Shown here: positions 9,069-17,061 of the stretch, piece by piece
Numbering within the stretch: position 1 is the first letter of the stretch
Layout: each line of letters begins with the position of its first letter
Assembly: GCA_014444615.1 (NCBI GenBank)
Contig: PVXE01000019.1
Span: 1-64,000 of the forward strand
Reading direction: 5' to 3'
Source of the DNA: Tagaea sp. CACIAM 22H2
Lineage (GTDB): Bacteria; Pseudomonadota; Alphaproteobacteria; CACIAM-22H2
Length of the DNA: 64,000 nt
Program-made: the position numbers and the translations under genes
The notes under the pieces: model-generated
Told to the model about the DNA's origin: nothing
Seen by the model: the letters and a program-made list of their open reading frames with translations, nothing else
Database searches by the model: none

Positions 9069-10670
9069 TCAGGTTCGCAGCAGCCAGAACGCGTAGCCGG
9101 GGAACAAGGACGGATCGACCTTCTCGAGCGCTTCCCAGCGATCGAGATCGGCCATCGCCTTGTCCTTCGGGAATTTCTTCGCGTAAGCGCGGAACGCCGG
9201 CGCCTCGGCGTCTTGCTGCTGCACGCGGCCGCGCACGAATTCGAAACCCAGGAAGCGCAGCGGCAAACCGGCCAGCAGCGCCTTGAGCTTCGGAATGTCG
9301 TAGCGCGTTTCCTGCACGTGGAAGCAAAGATCGCGCAGCAGCGACGCCGAATGGAAATCCGGCCAATGCGGCAATTCCTTTTGCAGATTCGGTCCAAGTT
9401 TGCCCGTGAGCACATCGCTGCGGAAGCGGCGCAACCCCGCCGCGTCGTCGGCATAACCATGCTTGGCGATCGCGTCGCGCGCTTCGACCACGATGCGCCG
9501 CCCGTGTTCGCCATAAAGCGCCAAGCGCATCAAGCCGCCGGGGACAAGCACTTGCGTCAACGCCTCCACCCCGGCGCGCGGGCTCGCCATATGATGCAGC
9601 ACGCCGACCGATTCGATATGGCCCCAGGTCGAGCCCAAGCTCGGCAAGGCAAGAATATCGGCCTGGACGAAATTGATATTCGTCACGCCATGCGCTTCGG
9701 CTTGGCGCAAGCCATAGCCGAGCGAGGCTTTGGACAGATCGACCGCGTCGACGCCGACATCGGTGTAATTCGCCGCAACCGACAGCGGATGCTGGCCGGT
9801 ACCCGCACCGGGCATCAACACGCGCAAGGGTGTGGCGAATTCCGGCAAGGTTTCGCCGGGCAAATAACGTTCGGCGATTGCCTTGCGGATATCGACCTTC
9901 TCGGTCCGGCGCAGGCGCAGCCAGCGCGGATAGGGATTGGCTTCGTACATCGCGCGCACGGCCTGGCTGGTCGCGTCGCCGATGGACGTCCATTCGGGAA
10001 TGCGTGCGGCGGCGGCGCGATCGGCGGCTTGCGACAAGGTCGTCGCTTGCGCCAATGCGGCGAGTTCGGGATCGGACGCGGCCTCGTCAGCCAAGGGGGC
10101 GAACATCGCGCGGCGCGCTTGGCCGAACGTATCGAGCGGCAAGGCGGCCGCGTCGTTCGTGTCTTGCGCCCAGACATATTCGTTGTTGTAGGCCTGATGC
10201 GCCAAGGCAATTGCCAGCGGCAGCAGCGTCGTGGGCGCATCGGCCGCGCACAACGCCGTGCGCACGCGGATCATGAACGCTTCGAGGCGCGGGTCGCGGC
10301 AAATCGTGCGCGTCAACGCCAGCACCAGCAGCTTGTCCTTGGCCATCGCCGCCAGCAAATCGCGGCTGGGCGATTGGCCCGGATCGGTCATCCGGTATTT
10401 GACGATCAGCTGGTGTGCCGCCGACAGCGACAAGGCTTCGGTTTCGGCACCCTCGGCGGCGAGCGCTTTCTCGAGCAGTGCGGCCAGCGTCGGGTTGAAG
10501 CCGGGCGTGCGCGCCATCTCCAGGATCGCGACCATGCCGTCGAGCGCCCCCATATGGGCGGGCTCGGCGGCGAGCACGTAACTATAGGCCCCGAGAGCGG
10601 TGTCGAAATCGCCGCGCGCATGGGCGGCGCGCGCGTGGTCGTAGGCCTGAGCGGCGGTCGGCTTTTCCAT
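9069..10670 (-). CDS. TPR-domain class I SAM-dependent methyltransferase
   Basis: A 533-residue protein. Residues 1-60 contain a TPR (AYDHARAAHARGDFDTALGAY...) followed by a long helical region. A YEANPYPRW block leads into a Rossmann methyltransferase: SAM-binding motif I is VLMPGAGTGQHPL near residue 285, the acidic motif is GVDAVDLS, and FVQADILALP and VGVLHHMASP follow. Its substrate is unknown. It reads opposite to its neighbours and occupies the leuS-holA interval where lptE is usually found, suggesting insertion or replacement. Only 36 bases separate its start from holA, with a small TAGCA/TGCTA inverted repeat at 10681-10693. Confidence 0.8.
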   Translation of the reverse strand: MEKPTAAQAYDHARAAHARGDFDTALGAYSYVLAAEPAHMGALDGMVAILEMARTPGFNPTLAALLEKALAAEGAETEALSLSAAHQLIVKYRMTDPGQSPSRDLLAAMAKDKLLVLALTRTICRDPRLEAFMIRVRTALCAADAPTTLLPLAIALAHQAYNNEYVWAQDTNDAAALPLDTFGQARRAMFAPLADEAASDPELAALAQATTLSQAADRAAAARIPEWTSIGDATSQAVRAMYEANPYPRWLRLRRTEKVDIRKAIAERYLPGETLPEFATPLRVLMPGAGTGQHPLSVAANYTDVGVDAVDLSKASLGYGLRQAEAHGVTNINFVQADILALPSLGSTWGHIESVGVLHHMASPRAGVEALTQVLVPGGLMRLALYGEHGRRIVVEARDAIAKHGYADDAAGLRRFRSDVLTGKLGPNLQKELPHWPDFHSASLLRDLCFHVQETRYDIPKLKALLAGLPLRFLGFEFVRGRVQQQDAEAPAFRAYAKKFPKDKAMADLDRWEALEKVDPSLFPGYAFWLLRT

Positions 10671-10680
10671 GGAGCGGGAG

Positions 10681-10693
10681 TAGCAAACTGCTA
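10681..10693. repeat. Small inverted repeat between divergent genes
   Basis: TAGCA-AAC-TGCTA is a perfect 5-bp dyad in the 36-base gap between the divergent methyltransferase and holA starts. It could be an operator half-site pair or chance. Confidence 0.3.
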
Positions 10694-10706
10694 TCTTCGG
10701 GGCACT

Positions 10707-11747
10707 ATGAAAATCGACACGCGCGCCATTCCGGCCTTCGTCAAGAAACCCGATGCGGGGATCCGCGCGATCCTGCTGTTCGGGCCGGATGCGGGTTTGG
10801 TGCGCGAACGCGCCGAAATCATCGGCAAGACGGTCGTACCCGACCTTTCCGACCCGTTCCGCGTCGCCGATCTGGGGCCCGAAGCGTTCAAAGACGATCC
10901 CGCGCGCCTCGCCGACGAGGCCGCAGCGATTTCGATGATGGGCGGGCGGCGCTTGGTGCGCGTGCGCGGTGCTGGCGCCGAGACGGTCGCCGCCGCAAAA
11001 AACTTCCTCGACGACGCCAAGGGCGATGGCCTCGTGATCATCGAGGCGGGCGATCTCGATTCCAAATCGGCATTGCGCAAACTGTTCGAATCCGCCGCCG
11101 TGAAGAACGGTGCCGCCATCGCCTGCTATCGCGACGAGGGCGCGTCGCTCGGCAAGACGATCGCGGAGTCGTTGGCGGCGGAGGGCGTGAAAGCCTCGTC
11201 CGACGCGGTCGAATGGCTGGCGGGGCGTTTGGGCACCGATCGTGCAATCACGCGCTCGGAGATCGGGAAACTGGCGCTTTATGCGGGCAAAGGCGGCACG
11301 ATCACGCTCGACGACGCGCGCGCCCTGATCGGCGATTCGGCCGATATCGATCTCGACGATCTATCGCGCGCGACGGCGCTCGGCGACATGGCCTCGCTCG
11401 ACCGCGCCTTCGCCAAGCTGGAGGGCGAGGGCGGCAGCCCGATCATGATTCTCCGCGCGCTGGGCCGGCATTTCCTGCGCTTGCAGCTGGCGGCCGGGCA
11501 TATGAGCCACGGGCTCGACAGCGACGCCGCGATGGGCAAGCTGTTTCCGCCGGTGTTTTGGAAGGAGAAGGAGCCGTTCAAGAGCCAGCTCAATCGCTGG
11601 CCCTTGCCGCGCATCCAGATCGCGTTGGAGCGGCTGCTCGAAGCCGAGATCCAGTGCAAATCCTCGGGCGCCATTCCCGCCGATTTGATCGCCCAGCGCT
11701 GCCTGCTGGCGCTGGCCCAGATGGCCGCTCAAAGCGCTCGGCGCTGA
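10707..11747 (+). CDS. holA: DNA polymerase III subunit delta
   Basis: A 346-residue clamp-loader delta subunit. It binds the beta clamp and opens it within the delta-tau-delta-prime complex. Matching features: FVKKPDAGIRAILLFGPDAGLVRERA at the N-terminus, SMMGGRRLVRVRGA, IEAGDLDSKSALRKLFE, the DLDDLSRATALGDMASLDRAF helix pair, and a C-terminal domain with PPVFWKEKEPFKSQLNRW. The start at 10707 is ATGAAAATC just after a poor ribosome binding site. holA next to leuS and near parB is the usual alphaproteobacterial arrangement, except that lptE is missing. Confidence 0.93.
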   Translation: MKIDTRAIPAFVKKPDAGIRAILLFGPDAGLVRERAEIIGKTVVPDLSDPFRVADLGPEAFKDDPARLADEAAAISMMGGRRLVRVRGAGAETVAAAKNFLDDAKGDGLVIIEAGDLDSKSALRKLFESAAVKNGAAIACYRDEGASLGKTIAESLAAEGVKASSDAVEWLAGRLGTDRAITRSEIGKLALYAGKGGTITLDDARALIGDSADIDLDDLSRATALGDMASLDRAFAKLEGEGGSPIMILRALGRHFLRLQLAAGHMSHGLDSDAAMGKLFPPVFWKEKEPFKSQLNRWPLPRIQIALERLLEAEIQCKSSGAIPADLIAQRCLLALAQMAAQSARR

Positions 11748-11837
11748 CGCGCCCCGGGGGCTTCAAGGCGCTGATCCGACAGGAATTTCGGCCGGATTTG
11801 TCGAAAAATTAACGGATTTCGGCTAGATTCGCCCCCC

Positions 11838-12833
11838 ATGTCGACGATCGGGCCCTTCCGCGGCGTGGGGCAAACCGCCCCCGGCCGCACAGAAGTCGTG
11901 GACGCGATTCGCCAAGCGAGCGAACGCGCCGGCGTCGATTTCAAATTCATGCTGGCCAAGGCGCAGACGGAATCGAGTCTCGATCCGAATATCAGGGCGC
12001 GCACCTCGTCGGCGTCGGGCCTGTACCAGTTCATCGAAAGCACCTGGCTCAGCACCGTGCGTCAACATGGCGCCAAATACGGCATCGGCGATCTCGCCAA
12101 TTCGATCGAGGACGATTTCGGCGCGGCGCGCGTGCGCGATCCGATGACGCGCCGCCAGATCCTCGATCTGCGCTTCGATCCCAAAATCGCCAGCGCCATG
12201 GCGGCCGAGTTCACCAAGTCGAATCACGCGCAGCTCGAAGGCGCGCTGGGTGCGGGCATCAACTCGACCGATCTTTATCTGGCGCATTTCCTGGGTGCGA
12301 ACGGCGCGTCGCGCTTCCTGCAGAATTATCGCAGCGATCCGCAAAAGATCGGCGCCTCGCTGTTCCCGGAAGCCGCCAACGCCAATCGCGGCGTGTTCTA
12401 CGATCCGTCGAGCGGGCGCGCGCGCACGCTGGGCCAGATCTACGATTTCTTCGCCAAGAAAATGGGCGAGGAAATCGCGACGGTCGACACGCAAGATCGC
12501 GAAACCGCCCCCGCCCCGCCGGGTCTTGCGCCGCGCCGCCCATCCTTGGCCGATTGGCCGCCGCAGCTGCAAGCGCTGGCCGCGCAATTCGGATTGAAGG
12601 GCACGCATTTGCGCGCCGAAACGGTGATGGCGTTCGCACTTCTCGCCGAACCGCTGCTCGGCAATCTTCGTGGCGGGATGAATTTCGGCGCGGGCGGCTT
12701 TGGCGCGAACGCCGCGCGCAGCAACACGCTGGCGCTGGCGGCCGTCGGCGGATCGTCGAGCTTCGCAGGTTCCGGTCTGTCGCGTGGCACGCTCGGCCTG
12801 TTCGGCACGAGCGGCAACGGCGACGAATCTTAG
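11838..12833 (+). CDS. Lytic transglycosylase (SLT-domain) protein
   Basis: A 331-residue protein with a soluble lytic transglycosylase fold in residues about 20-200. The predicted catalytic glutamate is E45 in AKAQTESSLDP, followed by SSASGLYQFIESTWL and the DLYLAHFLGANGASRFL block. The C-terminal 130 residues are low-complexity and glycine-rich. No classical signal peptide is seen, so export could be non-classical or flagellar. It would cleave peptidoglycan with formation of 1,6-anhydro-muramic acid. Its position between holA and parB is not standard, and I cannot link it to segregation from sequence alone. Confidence 0.8.
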   Translation: MSTIGPFRGVGQTAPGRTEVVDAIRQASERAGVDFKFMLAKAQTESSLDPNIRARTSSASGLYQFIESTWLSTVRQHGAKYGIGDLANSIEDDFGAARVRDPMTRRQILDLRFDPKIASAMAAEFTKSNHAQLEGALGAGINSTDLYLAHFLGANGASRFLQNYRSDPQKIGASLFPEAANANRGVFYDPSSGRARTLGQIYDFFAKKMGEEIATVDTQDRETAPAPPGLAPRRPSLADWPPQLQALAAQFGLKGTHLRAETVMAFALLAEPLLGNLRGGMNFGAGGFGANAARSNTLALAAVGGSSSFAGSGLSRGTLGLFGTSGNGDES

Positions 12834-12837
12834 TCGT

Positions 12838-13488
12838 TCACTCCCCCACGCCGACGATCTCGACCAAGCCTTCGCGGATCGCGCCGGTCAGCGCTTCGAT
12901 GCCCTGTTCGAGTTCCTCGTGCGCTTTGCGCAGTTCGGCGAGTTCGGCGACGTTGGCGCGCGTCAGCGGCGTACGGTTCGCCCCTAAATCGACGACGCTG
13001 GCGAGATAGCGCGCGCGCGCCTTGGCGGCGTGCTGCACGGCGAGTTCGACTTCGCGCACCTTCACGCGCGCGACGGCCGAATGGATCGCCTTCGCTTCTT
13101 CCGTCTTGGCGAGATGCTCGATGGTTTTGAGGAAGCGGCCGCGGCTCATCGGCTCGCCATCCGGCTGCACGCGCTTGGGTGCGGCTTCGGGCTTGGGCTG
13201 AACCTGGGCATTGCCGCCCGGCAACGCGATCGTCTTCGCGGCGGGTGCGGCCGACGGGGCAAGCGACAAGGCCGGCTTCAACGGCGGTTGGCTCGCGGTC
13301 GTCGGTTTGGCGACAGGGGCCGGGGCGGGATTGGTCGCAACCAAGCGCGGCTCGATCCGCTGGCCCGTCGCGGCCGCACTGGGGAAACGCGCGGCGGGGG
13401 CGGCATTCGGGGCCGGGGCGCTGGGGCCGGTGCCCAGATTGAACAGACCTTGATGCGGGGGCAGATCGGCGGTCGCGGATTGGGCCAT
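12838..13488 (-). CDS. Hypothetical protein with helical C-terminal domain
   Basis: A 216-residue protein that I do not recognise. Residues 1-115 are Ala/Pro-rich and probably disordered. Residues 120-216 form long charged helices with coiled-coil character (FLKTIEHLAKTEEAKAIHSA...ELRKAHEELEQGIEALTGAI). The start at 13488 has GAGG about 10 bases upstream; an upstream in-frame start at 13527 would lack this. It converges on the transglycosylase gene with a 4-base gap between stops. Confidence 0.55.
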   Translation of the reverse strand: MAQSATADLPPHQGLFNLGTGPSAPAPNAAPAARFPSAAATGQRIEPRLVATNPAPAPVAKPTTASQPPLKPALSLAPSAAPAAKTIALPGGNAQVQPKPEAAPKRVQPDGEPMSRGRFLKTIEHLAKTEEAKAIHSAVARVKVREVELAVQHAAKARARYLASVVDLGANRTPLTRANVAELAELRKAHEELEQGIEALTGAIREGLVEIVGVGE

Positions 13489-13724
13489 CGTCGGTACCTC
13501 GAACGGGGAAGAAACAAACCTCGGCAAGGTTAATTGCAGTCAGCGGGCCAACCCAAAACGACTTATTTTCAATAGGTTAGAGGAGAATAAAATTAGCCAA
13601 GGCGGCATTTCCTGCCGCCGCCGGGCGAAATTTGCCGGTAGCGCGGTGTTACACGAACCCGAACCGGTGTTACCCGTGATGCCTGTCACAGCGTTTTGCA
13701 CCGCACCATGCTTTGACTCCAACA
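13489..13724. promoter_or_regulatory. Divergent intergenic region with hairpin and 9-bp direct repeat
   Basis: This 236-base gap between two divergent unknown genes has an AT-rich segment (about 13555-13595). It also has a GGCGGCA/TGCCGCC stem-loop (13601-13619). A 9-bp direct repeat CGGTGTTAC occurs at 13644-13652 and 13665-13673, start to start exactly 21 bases; the similarity continues one base later as a CG pair. Two helical turns of spacing suggest a dimeric regulator site upstream of the 13725 gene. Confidence 0.4.
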
Positions 13725-14747
13725 ATGAAAGCGGAGCCGGAGCGCTTGGTGGCCATCGTCCAAAATCTGATCCGGATGCGCACACGCAACCGAAGTACCG
13801 GTTTGGCGCGGCCATTCGCATGGCCGACGATGGCGGTGATCCTGGCGCTCTATGTCGGCTTCGAAGTCGCGTTCAATTTGAATCTGGTCGATGCGGCCTC
13901 GGCCGCCGAACCCGACCGCGCGCGGATCGACGCGCTCGTTTTTTACGGCAAGGCACTGGGCGCCTTCGGCCTGGCGCTGTTCGTCCTGCGCCCGTTCTTC
14001 GCGAAGATATGGCGGCGAATCCGTTGGGGCTTGGCCGTGACATTCGTCACGCTCTGGGCGCTGGGCTTCGGCGGCTTGTCGGCGATCTACAACCACGTGC
14101 TCGACGCGATTCCGGAATCGACCCAACGCGAAGCGCTATTGCTGGGTCTCTATCGCCAAGCGGTGTTTGCCGGCGCCATCGACAACCCCGAACTGAAGGG
14201 CGCGGACGGCAGCCTCGATGACGTCAACCGGCTGGCGCTGGTCAATCTCGCCGCGCGTTTGACCGGCGACAAAAAAGAGATCGCGCAGATCCGCGCCAAA
14301 ATCGCCGAGGCGCAAACCGCGCGCGCGATGGGCCTGCCGATGCCGGAAGCCGCCGCGCATGTTTTGCTCGCGGCCGAGGCCGCGTCGCCCGAACAATTGC
14401 GCGAGGCGGTCTCGGCGCTGTTCCTGCCGCCGATGTCGATGACCGTGTCGCTGCTGGCGATCGTCGCCAATGCGGCGTCGCTGGCGAGTCTGCTGCTGGC
14501 CGTCGCGATCCGCCATCGCCCGGCGCGGCGCGCCTTCGCGGCATTGCCGGTCGCGGCAATCGCGCTGTTCCTTGTCGCGGTGGACGAGCCGCCCTTCGCC
14601 GAAGACAGCCCGAGTTTCGAAATCTACGCCCAGCTCGACGATCATCTCGGCATCGCGGGCTGGGTGTGGAGCCGCGCGATCAATGGCGAGGCCGCGATCC
14701 TGCGTTTGACGCTGGATCGTTTGGACGGATCGATGAAAGCGGCTTAA
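13725..14747 (+). CDS. Hypothetical membrane protein
   Basis: A 340-residue protein without a family I recognise. Predicted membrane segments lie at about residues 26-44 (MAVILALYVGFEVAFNL), 73-88 (GKALGAFGLALFVL), 102-120 (WGLAVTFVTLWALGFGG), 240-262 (MTVSLLAIVANAASLASLLLA) and 270-285. The region between the third and fourth is soluble and helical. I chose ATG 13725 over the TTG at 13713; neither has a good ribosome binding site. It converges on parB with a 3-base gap. Confidence 0.6.
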   Translation: MKAEPERLVAIVQNLIRMRTRNRSTGLARPFAWPTMAVILALYVGFEVAFNLNLVDAASAAEPDRARIDALVFYGKALGAFGLALFVLRPFFAKIWRRIRWGLAVTFVTLWALGFGGLSAIYNHVLDAIPESTQREALLLGLYRQAVFAGAIDNPELKGADGSLDDVNRLALVNLAARLTGDKKEIAQIRAKIAEAQTARAMGLPMPEAAAHVLLAAEAASPEQLREAVSALFLPPMSMTVSLLAIVANAASLASLLLAVAIRHRPARRAFAALPVAAIALFLVAVDEPPFAEDSPSFEIYAQLDDHLGIAGWVWSRAINGEAAILRLTLDRLDGSMKAA

Positions 14748-14750
14748 GCG

Positions 14751-15650
14751 TCAGCCCGGATCGCGTTCGAGCCGCGACAGCAGATCGTCGAACTGATCGA
14801 GATTGGAATAGTGGAGCACAAGCTCGCCCGCACCGTTCTTGCGCGGCTTGAGCTCTACGTTCATACCAAGCGCTTCGACCAAACGCTTCTCGATCGCGCG
14901 CGTATCGGCATCGCGCACCACGCCCTTGGCCGGGCGCTTCAGTTTCGTTTTGACCATCGCGGGGTCAGCCCCGGCTTTGAGCCGCGCTTCGGCCTGGCGC
15001 ACGGTCAGGCCTTCCAGCGCCATGATCTCGGCGAAGGCGCCGGGATCGGGCGCGGAAAGGGCGACGCGACCATGCGCGCCGGTCAGCACGCCGGTCTCGA
15101 TCAATTTGCGCGCCGGCTCCGGCAGCGACAAAAGCCGCAGCGAATTGATGACCGTCGTGCGGTTCTTGCCGACGGCCGCACCCACGCGCTCGGGGCTGAA
15201 ACCCATCTCGTCTTGTAGGCGCTTGTAGCCGAGCGCTTCTTCGATCGCGTTGAGATCGGCGCGCTGAAGATTCTCGACCAGGGCGGCTTCCAGCGCCTCG
15301 CGGTCGGAAAGATCCTTCACCACCGCGGGGATTTCGTGGAGCAGCGCTTCTTGCGCCGCCCGCCAGCGGCGCTCGCCCGCGATCAGCTCGTAATCGCCGG
15401 GATGCTTGGCGTCGCGGCGGACCAGAATCGGCTGGAGCACGCCTTGGGTTTTGATCGAGGCGACAAGCTCGGCCATCGCGTCGGGCGCGAAATGTCGGCG
15501 CGGCTGGAACTTGCCGGGATGGATTTTCGCGACCGGGATCAATCGCGCGGCGCGCGGGCCTTCGGCGGGCGCATTGCCTTGCGACGCGGCGTCGCCCAAC
15601 AGGGCGGAGAGGCCGCGGCCCAAACCCTTCTTGGCGTCGGCGGGGCTCAT
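14751..15650 (-). CDS. parB: Chromosome-partitioning protein ParB
   Basis: A 299-residue CTPase and parS-binding protein that loads onto and spreads from parS to drive chromosome segregation with ParA. The N-terminus GLGRGLSALLGD is the usual ParA-contacting patch. The nuclease-like N-domain has the LIAGERRWRAAQ (GERR) motif. The helix-turn-helix is MGFSPERVGAAVGKNRTTV, and a C-terminal dimerisation domain ends the protein. The start ATG overlaps the parA stop (ATGA). It is last in the mnmG-rsmG-parA-parB operon. Candidate parS sites lie at 17014-17029 and 18981-18996. Confidence 0.96.
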   Translation of the reverse strand: MSPADAKKGLGRGLSALLGDAASQGNAPAEGPRAARLIPVAKIHPGKFQPRRHFAPDAMAELVASIKTQGVLQPILVRRDAKHPGDYELIAGERRWRAAQEALLHEIPAVVKDLSDREALEAALVENLQRADLNAIEEALGYKRLQDEMGFSPERVGAAVGKNRTTVINSLRLLSLPEPARKLIETGVLTGAHGRVALSAPDPGAFAEIMALEGLTVRQAEARLKAGADPAMVKTKLKRPAKGVVRDADTRAIEKRLVEALGMNVELKPRKNGAGELVLHYSNLDQFDDLLSRLERDPG

Positions 15651-16456
15651 GCGGCCTCCGCGAGCGCCGATTCGCGGCGGATGAGTTCGGAGGCGAGCAT
15701 CACATAAGCCTGACTGCCGGGGCAGCGCAGGTCGTAAAGCAGGACCGGCTTGCCGTGCGACGGCGCTTCGGAAATGCGCACATTGCGCGGGATGGCGGTT
15801 TCGTAGACGACGTTGCCCAGATGCTGGCGCACATCGGCCGCGACGGATTCGGACAGGTTGTTGCGCTTGTCGAACATCGTCAGCACGACGCCCTGCAAGC
15901 TCAACCCCGGATTGAATCGGCCGCGCACCAGATCGATCGTGCGCATCAGCTGCGCGAGGCCTTCCAGCGCGAAGAACTCGCATTGCAGCGGCACGATCAC
16001 CGCATCGGCTGCGACCAGCGCGTTGAGCGTCAGCAAGCCCAGCGACGGCGGTGCGTCGATCATCACGTAATCGAGGCCGAGGCCCGACAGCGAATCGCGC
16101 AACGCTTCGGCCAAGCGATATTCGCGCCGTTCGAGATCGACGAGTTCGAGTTCGGCACCGGCCAGATCGGTCGTCGCCGGCATGACCGAAAGCCCCGGCA
16201 CCAGTGTCGGCATGATCGCTTCGATGGGTGCCGTGTCGCCGATCAGCACGTCGTAGGTGCCGACATGGCGCTCGCTCGACGGAATGCCGAAACCGGTCGA
16301 CGCATTGCCCTGCGGGTCGAGATCGACGACCAGCACCTTCTTGCCGACGGCGGCCAAAGCCGTGGCGAGATTGATCGCGGTCGTGGTTTTGCCCACGCCG
16401 CCTTTCTGGTTGGCGATCGCCAGGATGCGCGGGGCTTTGCTCACGGGATCGGTCAT
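15647..16456 (-). CDS. parA: Chromosome-partitioning ATPase ParA
   Basis: A 269-residue Walker-type ATPase with the deviant P-loop KGGVGKTT at residues 18-25, the DLDPQGNAS motif and DAPPSLGLLTLNAL. It forms the nucleoid-bound gradient that pulls ParB-parS complexes. Residue length and motifs are typical of chromosomal ParA/Soj. It starts inside the rsmG stop codon and ends inside the parB start (ATGA on both sides), so expression is translationally coupled. Confidence 0.96.
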   Translation of the reverse strand: MTDPVSKAPRILAIANQKGGVGKTTTAINLATALAAVGKKVLVVDLDPQGNASTGFGIPSSERHVGTYDVLIGDTAPIEAIMPTLVPGLSVMPATTDLAGAELELVDLERREYRLAEALRDSLSGLGLDYVMIDAPPSLGLLTLNALVAADAVIVPLQCEFFALEGLAQLMRTIDLVRGRFNPGLSLQGVVLTMFDKRNNLSESVAADVRQHLGNVVYETAIPRNVRISEAPSHGKPVLLYDLRCPGSQAYVMLASELIRRESALAEAA

Positions 16457-17061
16457 TTCGGTTTCGGATCGCGGATCAGGAGCAGGGCGGCGCCGGACTC
16501 GCTGAGCGAGGGAACGACCTGCACATCCATGTGCCACGCGCTTTCCGCTGCGGTCAATTCGTCCGCATAGGTCGCGCCCTTGAGAAACGTGCATAACCCG
16601 CCGGGCACGAGCAGCGGAGTCGCCCAATCGAGCAATTGCGGCAACGGGGCGAGGGCGCGGGCCGCAACCACATCGGCCATGATTTTTCCGGCCAAGGCTT
16701 CGTTGCGCGCGGCGTGGAATTTGATCTTGAGGCCGAGCTCGCGCGCGACATCGATCTGGAAGGCGATCTTGCGGCTATCGGAATCGACCGAATGGATTTC
16801 GAGATCGGGGCGGCAGGCCGCGATCACCAATCCGGGGAAACCCGCCCCGCTGCCAATATCGGCCAGCACGCGCGCCTCGCCCAGATGCGGGACGATCTGC
16901 CAGGAATCGTAGAAATGCCGCTCCCAGATCTCCGGCAGCGTCGTGGCCGAGACGAGATTGATCTTCGCCTGCCATTTTTCGAGAAGCGATTGATATCGCT
17001 TGAGTTTCTCGAGCGTTTCTCGGGAAACACCGGTCTTCGCGGCGAAATCGTCGGGGGTCAC
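16453..17061 (-). CDS. rsmG: 16S rRNA (guanine-527-N7)-methyltransferase RsmG (GidB)
   Basis: A 202-residue SAM methyltransferase that modifies G527 of 16S rRNA. The SAM motif is [16 protein letters not shown]. The substrate-facing [20 protein letters not shown] and [21 protein letters not shown] are family hallmarks. The start is GTG at 17061, overlapping the mnmG stop (GTGA). Codons 11-16 (G-V-S-R-E-T) also spell a parS-like palindrome, so this stretch appears to carry both protein and segregation information. Confidence 0.94.
   Translation of the reverse strand: MTPDDFAAKTGVSRETLEKLKRYQSLLEKWQAKINLVSATTLPEIWERHFYDSWQIVPHLGEARVLADIGSGAGFPGLVIAACRPDLEIHSVDSDSRKIAFQIDVARELGLKIKFHAARNEALAGKIMADVVAARALAPLPQLLDWATPLLVPGGLCTFLKGATYADELTAAESAWHMDVQVVPSLSESGAALLLIRDPKPK
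17014..17029. promoter_or_regulatory. parS-like site inside rsmG
   Basis: On the minus strand the 16-mer is TGTTTCCCGAGAAACG, against the canonical bacterial parS TGTTTCACGTGAAACA (13 of 16 identical). It equals the site at 18981-18996 at 15 of 16 bases, in inverted orientation. It lies about 1.4-2.3 kb from parA and parB. Being inside codons 11-16 of rsmG, it is constrained by both functions. Confidence 0.75.

Noticed and set aside
13713..13724. TTG at 13713 as the start of the unknown membrane protein
   Set aside because: ATG 13725 lies four codons downstream and neither has a clear ribosome site, so the ATG is preferred.
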